This document shows positions 54,941-64,000 of a DNA stretch of 64,000 bases, piece after piece. The notes under the pieces were generated by a model, which ran no database searches, was not told the DNA's origin, and was given only the letters and a program-made list of their open reading frames with translations. Both the position numbers and the translations under genes were made by a program. This stretch comes from Chloroflexota bacterium (GTDB lineage: Bacteria > Chloroflexota > Anaerolineae > UBA4142). The DNA lies in contig JACQYF010000125.1 in the NCBI GenBank assembly GCA_016208315.1, forward strand, positions 1 to 64,000. The letters are read 5' to 3'. How positions within the stretch are numbered: the first letter of the stretch is position 1; the number at the start of each line of letters is the position of its first letter.

Positions 54941-57025
54941 TCAACGTTCCACCACCCGAATGCGCGCCGGCAACTCGAAGGCATTGTCGTGACCGCCGGC
55001 GAGCGGCACGCGTTCGTCGCTGATGGGATCATAGAGGCCGACAATCAAGGTTGCGTCGCCGCGATACGTCAAATCGCCAAAGCGCAGTTCGCGCCGGTCC
55101 GCGACGATCTCGCCCATGAGCCAACTGCGCGTCGGTCGCGCGCCGCCGGCCGGCGCGCCATCGCTCTGCGCGATCACGTGTCCATCGGCCGCGAGCAATT
55201 GGGCAAACACCGCGTAATCCCGATCAACTGCAGAAGCGGCGCGCCAGTACAGAGTCAAACCGACGGTTTCGGCGGACGAAACTTCTGGGCGGTCCACGTC
55301 GAAAGCGACCAGGGTTCCAATGTTTCCAAAAGGCGCTTGGACCCGATTGGTTACGGCAGGGAGTTGGAATGTGCGCGTGATGGCCGCCACGTCAATATCG
55401 GCCACGTACAGCGACTTGCCGCCGTCTACTCCGATTTCCAGCCGCGCTGGCCCGCCCGCCGCGTCGGGAGGCACCCGCAATTGCCAGCGGTCGAGCACCG
55501 GTTCATCGCGCGACCACGTGTCCGTCGGATATGCTTTGTCTAACGGTGCGCCGAAACTCTCGGCGATCACACGCTGGTCTTGGGTCAATCGGATGCGAAT
55601 CGTGTACGCGGGCAAGTTATCGCGCAGCGCGCGCCAACGCGCGGTGACGTTCAAGCTCGTGCCGGGTATGACCGATGTACTGCTGATGCCGTACGCGTCG
55701 AGTATCAACCCCTCGCGCAATTCGGCGCGCGCGGGCAGTAAGCCGGTCCCTTGAATCGTCTGGTATGGATCGGCGGCCGAATCGTCTGGCCGATAAACTC
55801 GAAACGATCCTAAAACCACCGAGTCGCCCGTCGCATTCTTGATCTGCAGACGTCGTGCGCTGCCGAGCGGATACACGCCAAGCGAAAGAACGTATTCGCC
55901 GGGGATCGTTCCGAACGGAATCGGCGCGAGGTAATAACCAGATGCTTGCGAATTGGCTGCCCATTGGTCGGTCGAACGCTGCGCCGAATCTTGAATCAAC
56001 TCATCGTGCGCTTGAATCTGCCTGGCTTGCGCGTCGAGCACGCGCAACGAGACTTGAAGCGGTGTGGCGGTCGGTTGATCGAGCTGCCAGCGGATCGCGA
56101 CGGCGACCGCATCGTGGCTGCAAACTTGCGGCTCGAATCGGACGCCGGCGGTCTGAATCGCGCCAAAATCAATTTGGACCGGATCGAATGCGTTGGGCAC
56201 GCGGCCAGCCAGCGAAGGCGGCAAGACCCGCGGATTCGCCAGCGGCGCTCGCATTTCGTAAACGCGAAGCGGCAGCGGCGTCTCGCGAGCATCGTTCAAG
56301 CAGCCGTTGGCCTGGAGAAACGTCGCCAAATAGCCGAGTTGATCGGTCGAATCGTCGGGAATGCTCACCCAAAAGACATGGCGCTTGCCTTGCAGCGCGA
56401 CGCGCAGGTCGTCCCAGAGGGCCGCGCCGCGTTCGTCGGGACGCAGATTGAGCGATGGAAAAATGCGCGGGAACGCGGCGAGATCGAGTTGCGGGCTATC
56501 GCTAATCACCAGGTCGTCGGCGATCACGCGTGCGCCAAGGTAGTTGGGGTTGAGATCGCGAATGTATATCGCCTCTGCTTTCGTGAGACCGGTCTCGTCC
56601 AACGCGAATCCCGCGATCACGAACACTCCGACGACCGCCGCGGCCAACAACCTCTGATCGTAAAGGCGGTGGGGAAGAGGAACGAATTGCAGCAGAGCAA
56701 CCACCACGCCAAGGGCGAGAAACCCATAGCCAAAATTCGCGATGCGCGCCGCGGCCAATTGCTGATTCGCCAACAACGCCAGCGCGACGATGGCGAGCAA
56801 CGTCACGCCGGCGATGATAAGAGGCGCGTGCGGCCTCGAATCGAGAAAAGCGCCCAAACGCGACGGGGGCATTGCGCGGGATTGCAAGAGCCGGCGCGCG
56901 ACCAGCGCATCGAGCAAGATGAAAGACGCGCAAGCGAAAATGAGCGGGCGCGCGGGAATCTCGGGCGCGACCAACAGAGCGGCCGCGATAAACAGCACGC
57001 AGGTCGCAGAGGCGAATAAATTCAC
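54941..57025 (-). CDS. Large membrane protein with beta-domains, polysaccharide cluster
   Basis: The 694-residue protein has about five N-terminal membrane helices (1-140) and then a long external part of beta-rich domains. The final one (DYAVFAQLLAADGHVIAQSD ... TLIVGLYDPISDERVPL) is shared with the proteins at 34566 and 62069. It lacks clear glycosyltransferase motifs. The GTG start at 57025 overlaps the stop of the upstream gene (GTGA) after CGGGAG, so the two are coupled. The best guess is an accessory to glycan assembly. Confidence 0.7.
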   Translation of the reverse strand: MNLFASATCVLFIAAALLVAPEIPARPLIFACASFILLDALVARRLLQSRAMPPSRLGAFLDSRPHAPLIIAGVTLLAIVALALLANQQLAAARIANFGYGFLALGVVVALLQFVPLPHRLYDQRLLAAAVVGVFVIAGFALDETGLTKAEAIYIRDLNPNYLGARVIADDLVISDSPQLDLAAFPRIFPSLNLRPDERGAALWDDLRVALQGKRHVFWVSIPDDSTDQLGYLATFLQANGCLNDARETPLPLRVYEMRAPLANPRVLPPSLAGRVPNAFDPVQIDFGAIQTAGVRFEPQVCSHDAVAVAIRWQLDQPTATPLQVSLRVLDAQARQIQAHDELIQDSAQRSTDQWAANSQASGYYLAPIPFGTIPGEYVLSLGVYPLGSARRLQIKNATGDSVVLGSFRVYRPDDSAADPYQTIQGTGLLPARAELREGLILDAYGISSTSVIPGTSLNVTARWRALRDNLPAYTIRIRLTQDQRVIAESFGAPLDKAYPTDTWSRDEPVLDRWQLRVPPDAAGGPARLEIGVDGGKSLYVADIDVAAITRTFQLPAVTNRVQAPFGNIGTLVAFDVDRPEVSSAETVGLTLYWRAASAVDRDYAVFAQLLAADGHVIAQSDGAPAGGARPTRSWLMGEIVADRRELRFGDLTYRGDATLIVGLYDPISDERVPLAGGHDNAFELPARIRVVER

Positions 57026-60000
57026 GGCAACTCCCGAAACCACAACACGACAATGAGAACGACGCCGCCGACGAGTGTAGTCAACGAAACGAGCCAGCCG
57101 CCCTCATACAAACGCTGCGGCGTAAATTCAAACACGACATCGTAACTGCCGGTCTGCGCGACGTACCAACTATTGGCATAGCCGTTCGCCAGATAATGAT
57201 CCTGAATCTCACTACGACCGCCGCCGTCAAACAGCCAACTCAGCAAAGCCGATGGCTCGTACCAACGCGTCCCACGCTTTTCGACGTATGCTTTCCAATC
57301 GGCGTGGAACGATTCGTTAAACACCAAGAAAAACGGCGCTTGCACGTTAGCCACGTGAACGCGATAGCGCGTGGGGTTGATCTTTTCGAACACGATACTC
57401 GGCAGCGCGCGCGGCTCAGATTGGCGCGCGGCCGGTTCGACCTCGATAGATTCGACTCGATACCCAATCTGCGCGTCTGGGAACGCCGCGGTGACCTCGT
57501 GTTGGCCTGCGGTCAGAGTCAACTCTGCCGAGGTGTATCGCAGGTGGTCGGCGTCTGACGAGAGCGGCGTGAGCGCGATGGGCTGGCCGTCGAGCAGCAG
57601 CACCGGGTTGGGTATGCGCTCTGCGGTTTCGGGCGTCCACTCGGCGCCCACGCGGGTGAGCGTGAGAGTCGTGGGCCGCAGCTCCGGGCTGGCGCGCAAT
57701 TGACGCGCCCTAACCAAGACTCTCGTCGCGCGCCACGGCCCTTGGGCCGCGAGTTGATCGCGCGCGTCGAGCGTGACGACGCCTTGCGAAAATGGCCCGA
57801 TCAAACGATTGCCCACCGGGATGGTTTGAGTGACGCCCGCGCCGTTTTGCGCGACGATTTCAATGTCGGCGTAGATCGTCGCCGGGCCATCCGATTGGTA
57901 TTCGAGCAAGATGGGCTGGTTTTGAGCGTCGAGGTTTTCGAGCGAACGGGATAGCGTGACCGTCGGCCCCGATTTGAACTCTGCCGGCAGGGATAGCGTC
58001 CAGCCCGATTTCTGGTCCGCGCCCAGGCGCAGTTCTTTGAGCGTGTACTCGTAAAGGCGCGGGAGATAATTTGTCTTGGCCCACTCGTCCTGCGGCTTGA
58101 CTTGAAAGCGCACGCCGGCCGCGATGACGTTGTATTCTGGCTTGTCCGGGAATTCTCGGCGCACTAATTCAAACGCATTCACGCGGTCGAATTTCGCCGT
58201 GGCGTGAGAGATGGGCGGACTCGACCAGACGGCGTCGGCCACGGCATCGCCGTCAAAGTCCAAACCCAATTGCGCGACGATCGTCTGCACGGCCGCGTTC
58301 TCGACCTGCGACACAATTCCGAGATCGGCATGATCCTTGAGATTGATCGGCTCGACCGGCGTGAGAATTTGCGCGTACTCGTCGCGCGCGCCGTTGCGAG
58401 CCAAGTATACGCTAACGCGGAGGCCAGTATCGGCAGACATCGCGTACGCGTACGGACTATTCGCCTCCCAGGTCGCCTCCGCGATTGGCGCGCTCTTTTC
58501 AAAAGTTGCGGCGCGCGTATCGGCTTGATTCGGCTCCATGGTTTGGAATGGCGTCGCTTGGACGCGAACCACGTAGGCGGAATTTTGAGCGATGGAGAGT
58601 GATGCCGATTTGTCGGCGTAGGGTGGCAGCGTGATGAGATAGCTCGAGTTACGGTCCGTTTGAAGTGACGCGGGAAACGGGTTGACGATGTTGTCTACCA
58701 GCGTGCCGAGGCGCGGCCGATCCGCCGTGGCTTGCTGCGCGTCGAAAAAGAGCGCGGGCTGCCGCTCGAAAAATCCCGAATCGGCCAGCGCGGCCAACGA
58801 CCCGCTATCGCCCGCGACAACGGTTGATCGCGAGGCAGCGTAGACGCGCGGCAAGTAATTTTCGTTCCGCAGAATTTTGGTCGCCGTGAAAGGAACCGTT
58901 ACGGGTACGAGATTCCGCTGCGCGGCGAGTCGCCGTTCGACCGTGCCCGCGCGGATCGAGAAATCTTGTTGGGGAGGGTAGATGGGGGGGAACGTGCTGG
59001 GCCACGGATTCGTAAAGCGCGCCGCCGGATACAAAACGTACTTGACGCTGCCGAGGCCCAGCAGCTTGCCGGGAACGAACGCGTGCGCGTCGTACCGAAA
59101 ACCGGCGGCATTCTCCCACGCGGCCGGGTTGGCGTAGGGCACGAAAAATTCGGGACGCGGCGACAGCCCGCCGATCCACTCGTAACCGAGGTCGTAATAT
59201 TCGGGATAAAGCATCCACGGCGGCGCGACGTAGCTCACCCGAAAATCCTCGGAATCATTTTTCAGATAATCGTAAAGCGCTTGTTCATCCGCGACGGGCT
59301 GATAGGCGCGCAACAATAACGGCTCGCGCGGGTCCACAATTTTGCTGCCTGATAGAAAAGGCGACGTGTAAACGAGGAGCATTAGGATCGCGGGGACGGC
59401 GACAAACTGACGCCTTGGAGTTGGCAGTTGTTCGCTCCAGCGTTGCAGGCACGCGGGGGCAAGGGCGGCGTAGCTGAAGGACAACAAGGGCAGGGCGCGG
59501 ACCGGGTCGCCGAACTGGGCCCAAACTGGAAACACGTACAGCCGCAGCCATTGCGAAAGCGCCGCGCCGGTCAGGATGCTCGCGCCGGCCACGATGGTCG
59601 CGCCGGCCAAGCCGATGATCGCGAGAACGACGCGCGCCTCGCTCCGGTCGCCCCGGTCGAGCAGCGCGGCGAAAGCGAATATGGGCAGCAGAAAACTCGC
59701 CACGAACCAGAGGGTCGCAAGTTCGGCGGGCGGCGGATAGATGTATTCGGTCGTGATGTCCGAATTCGCATATTGGCGCAGCGCTTTCCACATCGGCTGC
59801 GCGGCATATTCAAAAATGGTTTCGCGCTGCGAGAGGACCGATGCCGCGGTGACCTTCTCCGGCTCTTGCGGGGGCCAGCCGCTGTGAAAGAGCGCGCCGC
59901 CACTCGCATAGCCGATCCCGACGGGCAAAGCCCAGAACGCACTGACCAAACCACAAGTTGCCGCCGTGATCACGATGCCGGCGACCAGATTTCGGCGCAG

Positions 60001-60726
60001 CCCGAGCCGCATCAAATGAAAAAGGATGACCAGTCCCGCGATGCCGACCGCAATGAGGAACATGCTAGGATGAATGCCTTCCAGCCCCAACACCAACCCG
60101 GCCCCAACCGCGTGGCGTAGCGATAGGCGGCGACCGGCGCGATAATCCTCCATACTGCGCCACAACAATTCGAAAAGCAGCGGCAGGATCGCGAACGGAA
60201 ACAGAATGTGCATGTGTCCGGCGACGATGCGGCTGAACGCCGACGGCGACAGCATATACAGAATGCCCGCGACAGTGCTCCACCACGGCGTCAGCCCTAA
60301 GACGCGCGCCGCAAGCCGCCGCATTGTGGTCGCGGCGATGAACATGAAAACGATGAGAATGACGCGGGTAAACATTTCGCCGCCCAGGAACGCGAGCGGA
60401 TAACTCAGGAGGTAATACAAACCTTCGGGGCGATAGGGGGAATAGAAACCGCCGCGAAATTGATAGTCCCAAATGAAAACGTAACGCAGGATATGCTCGC
60501 GGATCTGGTCGGCGAAGAGCGGGATTTCCCAATCCCACGTATGCCCGATCGTGCCGGGCAGCGCCAGAGCATCTCGCAACGAAAAAAGGATGAGCGCCAG
60601 GAACAGCGCGTGATGCCACAGCCCGGACTTGGCAAAGGATTTCAAGTTTGAACTAGCCAATTTTTTGACACTCGCCGCAATTGATGCGATAATCGCACTC
60701 GTCCAAAATGAAGCCAACCTTGACAT
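57022..60726 (-). CDS. Very large membrane protein, GT-C/YfhO-like
   Basis: The frame encodes 1234 residues: about 11 membrane helices (30-470), an external region of some 700 residues with several beta domains, and a last helix (VSLTTLVGGVVLIVVLWF). The W-D-W-E-I-P-L-F loop after the first helix and G-H-M-H-I-L-F-P-F pattern recall GT-C transferases; the tail F-F-L-V-F-N-E-S-F-H-ADWKAY recalls YfhO-type proteins. Start is uncertain: ATG at 60726 would overlap the diverging gene at 60708 and its promoter, so a start some 25-30 codons later is possible. Confidence 0.75.
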   Translation of the reverse strand: MSRLASFWTSAIIASIAASVKKLASSNLKSFAKSGLWHHALFLALILFSLRDALALPGTIGHTWDWEIPLFADQIREHILRYVFIWDYQFRGGFYSPYRPEGLYYLLSYPLAFLGGEMFTRVILIVFMFIAATTMRRLAARVLGLTPWWSTVAGILYMLSPSAFSRIVAGHMHILFPFAILPLLFELLWRSMEDYRAGRRLSLRHAVGAGLVLGLEGIHPSMFLIAVGIAGLVILFHLMRLGLRRNLVAGIVITAATCGLVSAFWALPVGIGYASGGALFHSGWPPQEPEKVTAASVLSQRETIFEYAAQPMWKALRQYANSDITTEYIYPPPAELATLWFVASFLLPIFAFAALLDRGDRSEARVVLAIIGLAGATIVAGASILTGAALSQWLRLYVFPVWAQFGDPVRALPLLSFSYAALAPACLQRWSEQLPTPRRQFVAVPAILMLLVYTSPFLSGSKIVDPREPLLLRAYQPVADEQALYDYLKNDSEDFRVSYVAPPWMLYPEYYDLGYEWIGGLSPRPEFFVPYANPAAWENAAGFRYDAHAFVPGKLLGLGSVKYVLYPAARFTNPWPSTFPPIYPPQQDFSIRAGTVERRLAAQRNLVPVTVPFTATKILRNENYLPRVYAASRSTVVAGDSGSLAALADSGFFERQPALFFDAQQATADRPRLGTLVDNIVNPFPASLQTDRNSSYLITLPPYADKSASLSIAQNSAYVVRVQATPFQTMEPNQADTRAATFEKSAPIAEATWEANSPYAYAMSADTGLRVSVYLARNGARDEYAQILTPVEPINLKDHADLGIVSQVENAAVQTIVAQLGLDFDGDAVADAVWSSPPISHATAKFDRVNAFELVRREFPDKPEYNVIAAGVRFQVKPQDEWAKTNYLPRLYEYTLKELRLGADQKSGWTLSLPAEFKSGPTVTLSRSLENLDAQNQPILLEYQSDGPATIYADIEIVAQNGAGVTQTIPVGNRLIGPFSQGVVTLDARDQLAAQGPWRATRVLVRARQLRASPELRPTTLTLTRVGAEWTPETAERIPNPVLLLDGQPIALTPLSSDADHLRYTSAELTLTAGQHEVTAAFPDAQIGYRVESIEVEPAARQSEPRALPSIVFEKINPTRYRVHVANVQAPFFLVFNESFHADWKAYVEKRGTRWYEPSALLSWLFDGGGRSEIQDHYLANGYANSWYVAQTGSYDVVFEFTPQRLYEGGWLVSLTTLVGGVVLIVVLWFRELP
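60665..60693 (+). promoter_or_regulatory. Promoter of the plus-strand GT-C gene
   Basis: TTGACA (60665-60670), 17-base spacer, GATAAT (60688-60693), 14 bases before the ATG at 60708. The leader would be very short. Confidence 0.7.
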
Positions 60727-61988
60727 CTACCCAGCGCGCCGCGCTCGTTCTCTTCATCATTGCCCTGGTGATTTATACCTTCCCTCTGGTTTACAACGCG
60801 CTCGTCACACCGTTCTTCAATCCCGTCCCCAGCCAGGATGTAGTGTCCGCCTCGCTCGCGCCGGTCAGTCTATTGACCCGCGGCAATTTCTACCTCGACC
60901 AATATCGCCGCTTTGTCGCCAACAATTACTCCGAGCCGAATTTTGTCGCCGAAGTAAACGGGCACATGGTCGCGCGCACGACGGTCGTGTCGGGCGTGCT
61001 GGCGCTGCCGTTCATGGGCGCGGGCTTGGGCACGGGCTGGCTCGCGCGCACGGCGAATGTTTTCGACATTGCCAAACTCGCCGCGGCCGTTCTCACCGCG
61101 CTGGCGGTCCTCGCGTTCTTTTTCGCCGCGCGCGAACTTACCGATACGGCGACCAGCATTCTCGTCGCCGTCGCATTTGCGTTCGGCTCAAGCGTCTGGG
61201 CGACCGCGTCGCAGGGACTATGGCAGCACACGCCGAGCGTGCTCTTCCAATCCATCGCGCTGTGGTTTCTCGCGCGCGGGCTGCGTCGCGGCGCGCGGGC
61301 GGTGATTCCCGCGGGTCTGTTTCTTTCGCTGGCGACTATCGCGCGCCCACCGGTCGCGGTGACCGCTTTCGTTCTTACGCTATTCGTCCTGCGGCATTTC
61401 CGCGCGGCCCTGATCCCGTTCGGGCTGGCCGCACTGCCGCCGCTGGCGCTCGCCCTCATTTACAACGCAGCCGTCAACGGCTCGCCATTCGTCTTCGGCT
61501 ATCAAGACCAAGTTAGTTTTGGTTTTCCGCAGTGGGAAGCGTTTCAGGGACTGCTGTTCAGTCCGAGCCGCGGCTTGTTTGTCTTTTCGCCGTTCTTGCT
61601 TCTCGCACCCATCGGGCTGTGGTTTGGCTGGCTGCGCGAGCGCCAACACCTCTACGCATATCTCGCCATCGCCTTCATCGCCTATTTGACGATCATGGCC
61701 GCGTGGGGCTCACTCGGCGGCTGGGCCTATGGGTCGCGCATGTTGACCGACACGTTGCCGGTGATGTGTCTCTTGATCATCCCGGCCGTGGAAAGAATCC
61801 GCGGCCGCGGGCGAGCCGCGCTGTGGGTCGTCGTGTTGTTCGCCGCGTTTGCGCAGATGCTCGGCCTGTGGGACTATGGCGTGCGCTTTCACGCGGCGGG
61901 CAACAGCGTCTGGAGCATCGAGAACAACGAGCCGTGGTTTTACTTGAAACTGTACATCGAAATGGCGCAAGCTTTCTTTGCCAGTTAG
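60708..61988 (+). CDS. Multi-pass membrane protein, GT-C-like glycosyltransferase
   Basis: The 426-residue protein has 10-11 membrane helices. The first external loop carries N-P-V-P-S-Q-D-V-V-S-A-S-L-A, in the place of the acidic GT-C motif, and later S-V-W-A-T-A-S-Q-G-L-W-Q-HTPS and AWGSLGGWAYGSRMLTD are well-defined loops found in a family of predicted dolichyl-phosphate-mannose-type transferases of Chloroflexota. No ribosome-binding site is evident, in line with a short leader. It converges with the gene at 62069. Confidence 0.8.
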   Translation: MKPTLTSTQRAALVLFIIALVIYTFPLVYNALVTPFFNPVPSQDVVSASLAPVSLLTRGNFYLDQYRRFVANNYSEPNFVAEVNGHMVARTTVVSGVLALPFMGAGLGTGWLARTANVFDIAKLAAAVLTALAVLAFFFAARELTDTATSILVAVAFAFGSSVWATASQGLWQHTPSVLFQSIALWFLARGLRRGARAVIPAGLFLSLATIARPPVAVTAFVLTLFVLRHFRAALIPFGLAALPPLALALIYNAAVNGSPFVFGYQDQVSFGFPQWEAFQGLLFSPSRGLFVFSPFLLLAPIGLWFGWLRERQHLYAYLAIAFIAYLTIMAAWGSLGGWAYGSRMLTDTLPVMCLLIIPAVERIRGRGRAALWVVVLFAAFAQMLGLWDYGVRFHAAGNSVWSIENNEPWFYLKLYIEMAQAFFAS

Positions 61989-61989
61989 A

Positions 61990-62068
61990 AATTTGTCCGC
62001 GAATCTCGCGAATCCACGCTAATTTTGGTTTTCCCTTAGCGGAGATTCGCGAGATTCGCGGATAATCC
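61990..62068. repeat. Palindromic repeat, TCCGCGAATCTCGCGAATC
   Basis: TCCGCGAATCTCGCGAATCC is mirrored by GGAGATTCGCGAGATTCGCG with TTTTGGTTTTCCC at the centre. Arms about 28 bases. It fills the space between the two convergent GT-C genes and ends at the stop of the second. Confidence 0.85.
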
Positions 62069-64000
62069 CTACCTTACGCCCACGGCCAACGCGACGTTGT
62101 CTGCCCCCTCTTGCACTGACAGCCGTGTTCCATCCTCTGCGCGATAAACTCCGATTTGGATTTTGGCGCCGGCCGGCGCGGAATCTCCCGGCACGCTGAG
62201 CGCATATTCATCCACGATCGTTTCGCCCACGTCCCAAAACGATGTCGGGTACGCGCCTTGCTGCGGCTGATTGTCTTGCTGCGCGATCAGTTTGCCGTCA
62301 GCAGCGACGAGATGGGCAAAGACGGTATAGTCCTCGCTCATCGCGGCAAGCGCCTGCCAATACAGCCGCACGCGCACTAGTCCGCCCGCGTTTTCGATCC
62401 GATAGCCCACCAGCGCGATCCTGTCCCCAAACTCGTACCGCACCGGATTTTCAATCCGCGATTGCTGTATGTCGCCCGCGATTTTGAACCGCGCAATCGT
62501 CGGCGTAACGGTCCGTCCTTGCGGATCGCGCGCCGTGAGATTTTCGAGCGGCACGCGGCGGAACAAGCCGACCTCCACGCGTCCAACGCCGCCCCGCGCC
62601 TCGGTGGCCACGGGCACGCGATACGCATCCACGACGATTTCGCCCGGCTGCCAAAGGCGCGTGGGATACAGCCCGCGTCCGGGAAACGCGTTCCACTTGG
62701 CGACGACGTTCCCCTGCGCGTCGAACAGCCGGAGGGCGACGGAGAAATCTTCCGTGATTCGCTGGCGCGCCCGCCAGTAAATAGTGATGGGTAATTCTTC
62801 GCCCGGCTTGACCGATTTCTGCGGCAAGTCGTACCCGACCAATTCCGCTTGGTTGTCGAAAACGATGCGCGTTGGATTTGGCACAGCGGCATCGCTCGTT
62901 AGGCGCGCGGGCAACGCGTAGGTGGGCGCGATGAGGGCGGAGGGAGCGAGCGCGGCAAATGCGAACAGGAAACCAACAAGGGCCAAATTCGTAATTCGTA
63001 ATTCGTAATTCCTAATCTGAAATCTGAAATCTGAAATCTGAAATTGGGCCAGCCCATACGCCATGAGGATCGCCACGGCCCCAATCGCCGGAAAGATCAG
63101 GCGTCCCTGGGAGGCGAACGTGAGCCACGTCCAGCGAATCAGACTGACGAATATGAGCGCGAGCCAGAACGCGGGCAGCGCAAGTAGCCGCGGCAAAGTG
63201 CGCCTGAACACGGCGACGAGCAAGCCAATCGCCGCGAGCACGGTAACCGCATCGAGAACCGCGTACACCCAATCGGGCGCGATGATGTTGACGCCGCCAA
63301 AGTTGCCCCAGAACGAAATGCGAAAACCCTGGAATTCGTCGAGCAAGCTCAGCAGAGTCGGAGCCGTGGGGCGTCCGCCGGCAATCGCAACCCACACGTT
63401 GAACGCGAGTGGATCGCCGTAAAGCAGCCAGTTGCGCGCGTACCACCACCCCGCGATCGCGACCACGAGCGCGGCGCAGAGAAGACAACCTAATAGGACG
63501 CGGATGAACGCGGACCAACGCGGATTTTGTACTATTTTCCGCGCTCGTCCGCGCTCAGCGCCTTCTTTGGAAGGCGACGCGTCCCATTTCTGCCATAGCA
63601 GATATAAGAATACGATGCCCGCGACGACGAGCAGGCCCAGGTTGCTCACCTTCGACAGCGCGGCGAGACCGAGGACGATGCCGAGGATGGCGAAACGCGT
63701 GAGGGTCGCGCCGCGGGTGATGACCGAGGTCACCTTGGTGAGGCGCGCGAGTAGCAGGAGCGCGAGCGTTGCGAGCATGACCGCGAGGTTGTCGTTGTTC
63801 ACCGACGCGCTGATGAACAGGAACATCGGGTTGAAGGCGACCAGCGCAGCGGCAATCGCCGCGAGGGTTTTGTCGTTCGGCTTGATTTCAAGCGCGAGAA
63901 AATACGTAAATGCGACGGTTCCTGCGGACAACAAAATCGAGAGAAAACGGAGGAGGTGAACGGCAAGCGCGGTGTTGCGCCAGGGGAAATCTTCCGCGTT
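62069..64000 (-). CDS. GT-C glycosyltransferase with C-terminal beta domains (5' end beyond window)
   Basis: At least 643 residues; the frame is open to the window edge (reading NAEDFPWRNTALAVHLLRFL), so the start is missing. About eight membrane helices are followed by two beta domains, ending in DYTVFAHLVAADGKLIAQQD ... IQIGVYRAEDGTRL, shared with 34566 and 54941. The pattern SVNNDNLAVMLATLALLLL is typical of predicted mannosyltransferases. Two repeats are inserted in frame, coding KIVQNPRWSAFIRV (63491-63560) and FQISDFRFQIRNYELRITN (62984-63046), each between membrane helices. Confidence 0.82.
   Translation of the reverse strand, partial: NAEDFPWRNTALAVHLLRFLSILLSAGTVAFTYFLALEIKPNDKTLAAIAAALVAFNPMFLFISASVNNDNLAVMLATLALLLLARLTKVTSVITRGATLTRFAILGIVLGLAALSKVSNLGLLVVAGIVFLYLLWQKWDASPSKEGAERGRARKIVQNPRWSAFIRVLLGCLLCAALVVAIAGWWYARNWLLYGDPLAFNVWVAIAGGRPTAPTLLSLLDEFQGFRISFWGNFGGVNIIAPDWVYAVLDAVTVLAAIGLLVAVFRRTLPRLLALPAFWLALIFVSLIRWTWLTFASQGRLIFPAIGAVAILMAYGLAQFQISDFRFQIRNYELRITNLALVGFLFAFAALAPSALIAPTYALPARLTSDAAVPNPTRIVFDNQAELVGYDLPQKSVKPGEELPITIYWRARQRITEDFSVALRLFDAQGNVVAKWNAFPGRGLYPTRLWQPGEIVVDAYRVPVATEARGGVGRVEVGLFRRVPLENLTARDPQGRTVTPTIARFKIAGDIQQSRIENPVRYEFGDRIALVGYRIENAGGLVRVRLYWQALAAMSEDYTVFAHLVAADGKLIAQQDNQPQQGAYPTSFWDVGETIVDEYALSVPGDSAPAGAKIQIGVYRAEDGTRLSVQEGADNVALAVGVR
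62984..63046. repeat. In-frame repeat, AATTCGTAATTCGTA / ATCTGAAATCTGA family
   Basis: AATTCGTAATTCGTAATTCG (62986-63005) followed by CTAATCTGAAATCTGAAATC and two more words. It encodes FQISDFRFQIRNYELRITN on the minus strand, between two membrane helices. Confidence 0.88.
63491..63560. repeat. In-frame repeat, GGACGCGGATGAACGCGG family
   Basis: GGACGCGGATGAACGCGGAC and CAACGCGGATTTTG are mirrored by TTTTCCGCGCTCGTCCGCGC. Same element as 36606-36668, here with a frame-preserving length. Confidence 0.85.

Overview
The window reads as a GC-rich bacterial chromosome segment, most likely from the Chloroflexota (Anaerolineae-like), probably an environmental genome. The assignment rests on gene content rather than on a marker gene: HspR plus CIRCE heat-shock control, a CbpA-HspR-baeRF cluster, a homocysteine methyltransferase/MTHFR fusion, ThyX, response-regulator/CpaE fusions, large GT-C membrane proteins sharing a C-terminal beta domain, and an unusual density of short palindromic repeats. 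No rRNA, tRNA or CRISPR array was seen.

Layout. 0.4-10 kb is a stress region: an RHS remnant, two hsp20 genes diverging from dnaJ-hspR-baeRF-rhomboid, an IS630-type element inserted after the rhomboid gene, a PIN toxin pair and clpB. 10-22.5 kb holds small unknown genes with clean promoters and terminators, pepA, the methionine-synthesis fusion, a lipoprotein, two tandem response-regulator/CpaE ATPases, a transglutaminase membrane protein and asnS. 22.8-26 kb (minus) is ribokinase, a fucose-isomerase-like enzyme and thyX. 26-29.8 kb (plus) has a membrane protein, an LLM oxidoreductase, an orphan CoxM-like FAD subunit and a decayed DUF433/DUF5615 toxin-antitoxin locus. 29.8-33.2 kb (minus) is groES-groEL followed by an MNT-HEPN toxin-antitoxin pair and then a second, broken 3' end of groEL. 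33.3-38.3 kb carries a TPR protein, a GT-C glycosyltransferase and a glycoside hydrolase. 38.5-48.7 kb is mixed housekeeping and accessory genes: VWA protein, solitary DNA methyltransferase, acyl-CoA dehydrogenase, FmdB, DarA, beta-lactamase-fold hydrolase, tmk, hicBA, a SpoIIIAA-like R3H ATPase, SnoaL and DUF1330 proteins. 54.9-48.8 kb (minus) is a SAM-recycling run: SAM-I riboswitch, mtnA, nucleoside kinase, V4R-like protein, ahcY, membrane protein, metK. 54.9-64 kb is a cluster of four large membrane proteins, probably for surface-polysaccharide synthesis.

The most unusual property is a class of short interspersed elements built from tandem 7-14 bp words arranged as imperfect inverted repeats, present about every 2-3 kb. 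They sit between genes, but also in frame inside at least four coding sequences, at the 3' ends of several others where they supply the stop codon, and inside the P3 helix of the SAM-I riboswitch, where the element appears to form a giant but compatible stem. They look mobile and structure-compatible, and no gene in the window obviously moves them.

Functionally the clearest units are the heat-shock regulon (hspR operon, clpB, groESL under CIRCE) and the methyl cycle (mtnA, ahcY, metK and, apart from them, the homocysteine methyltransferase/MTHFR fusion).
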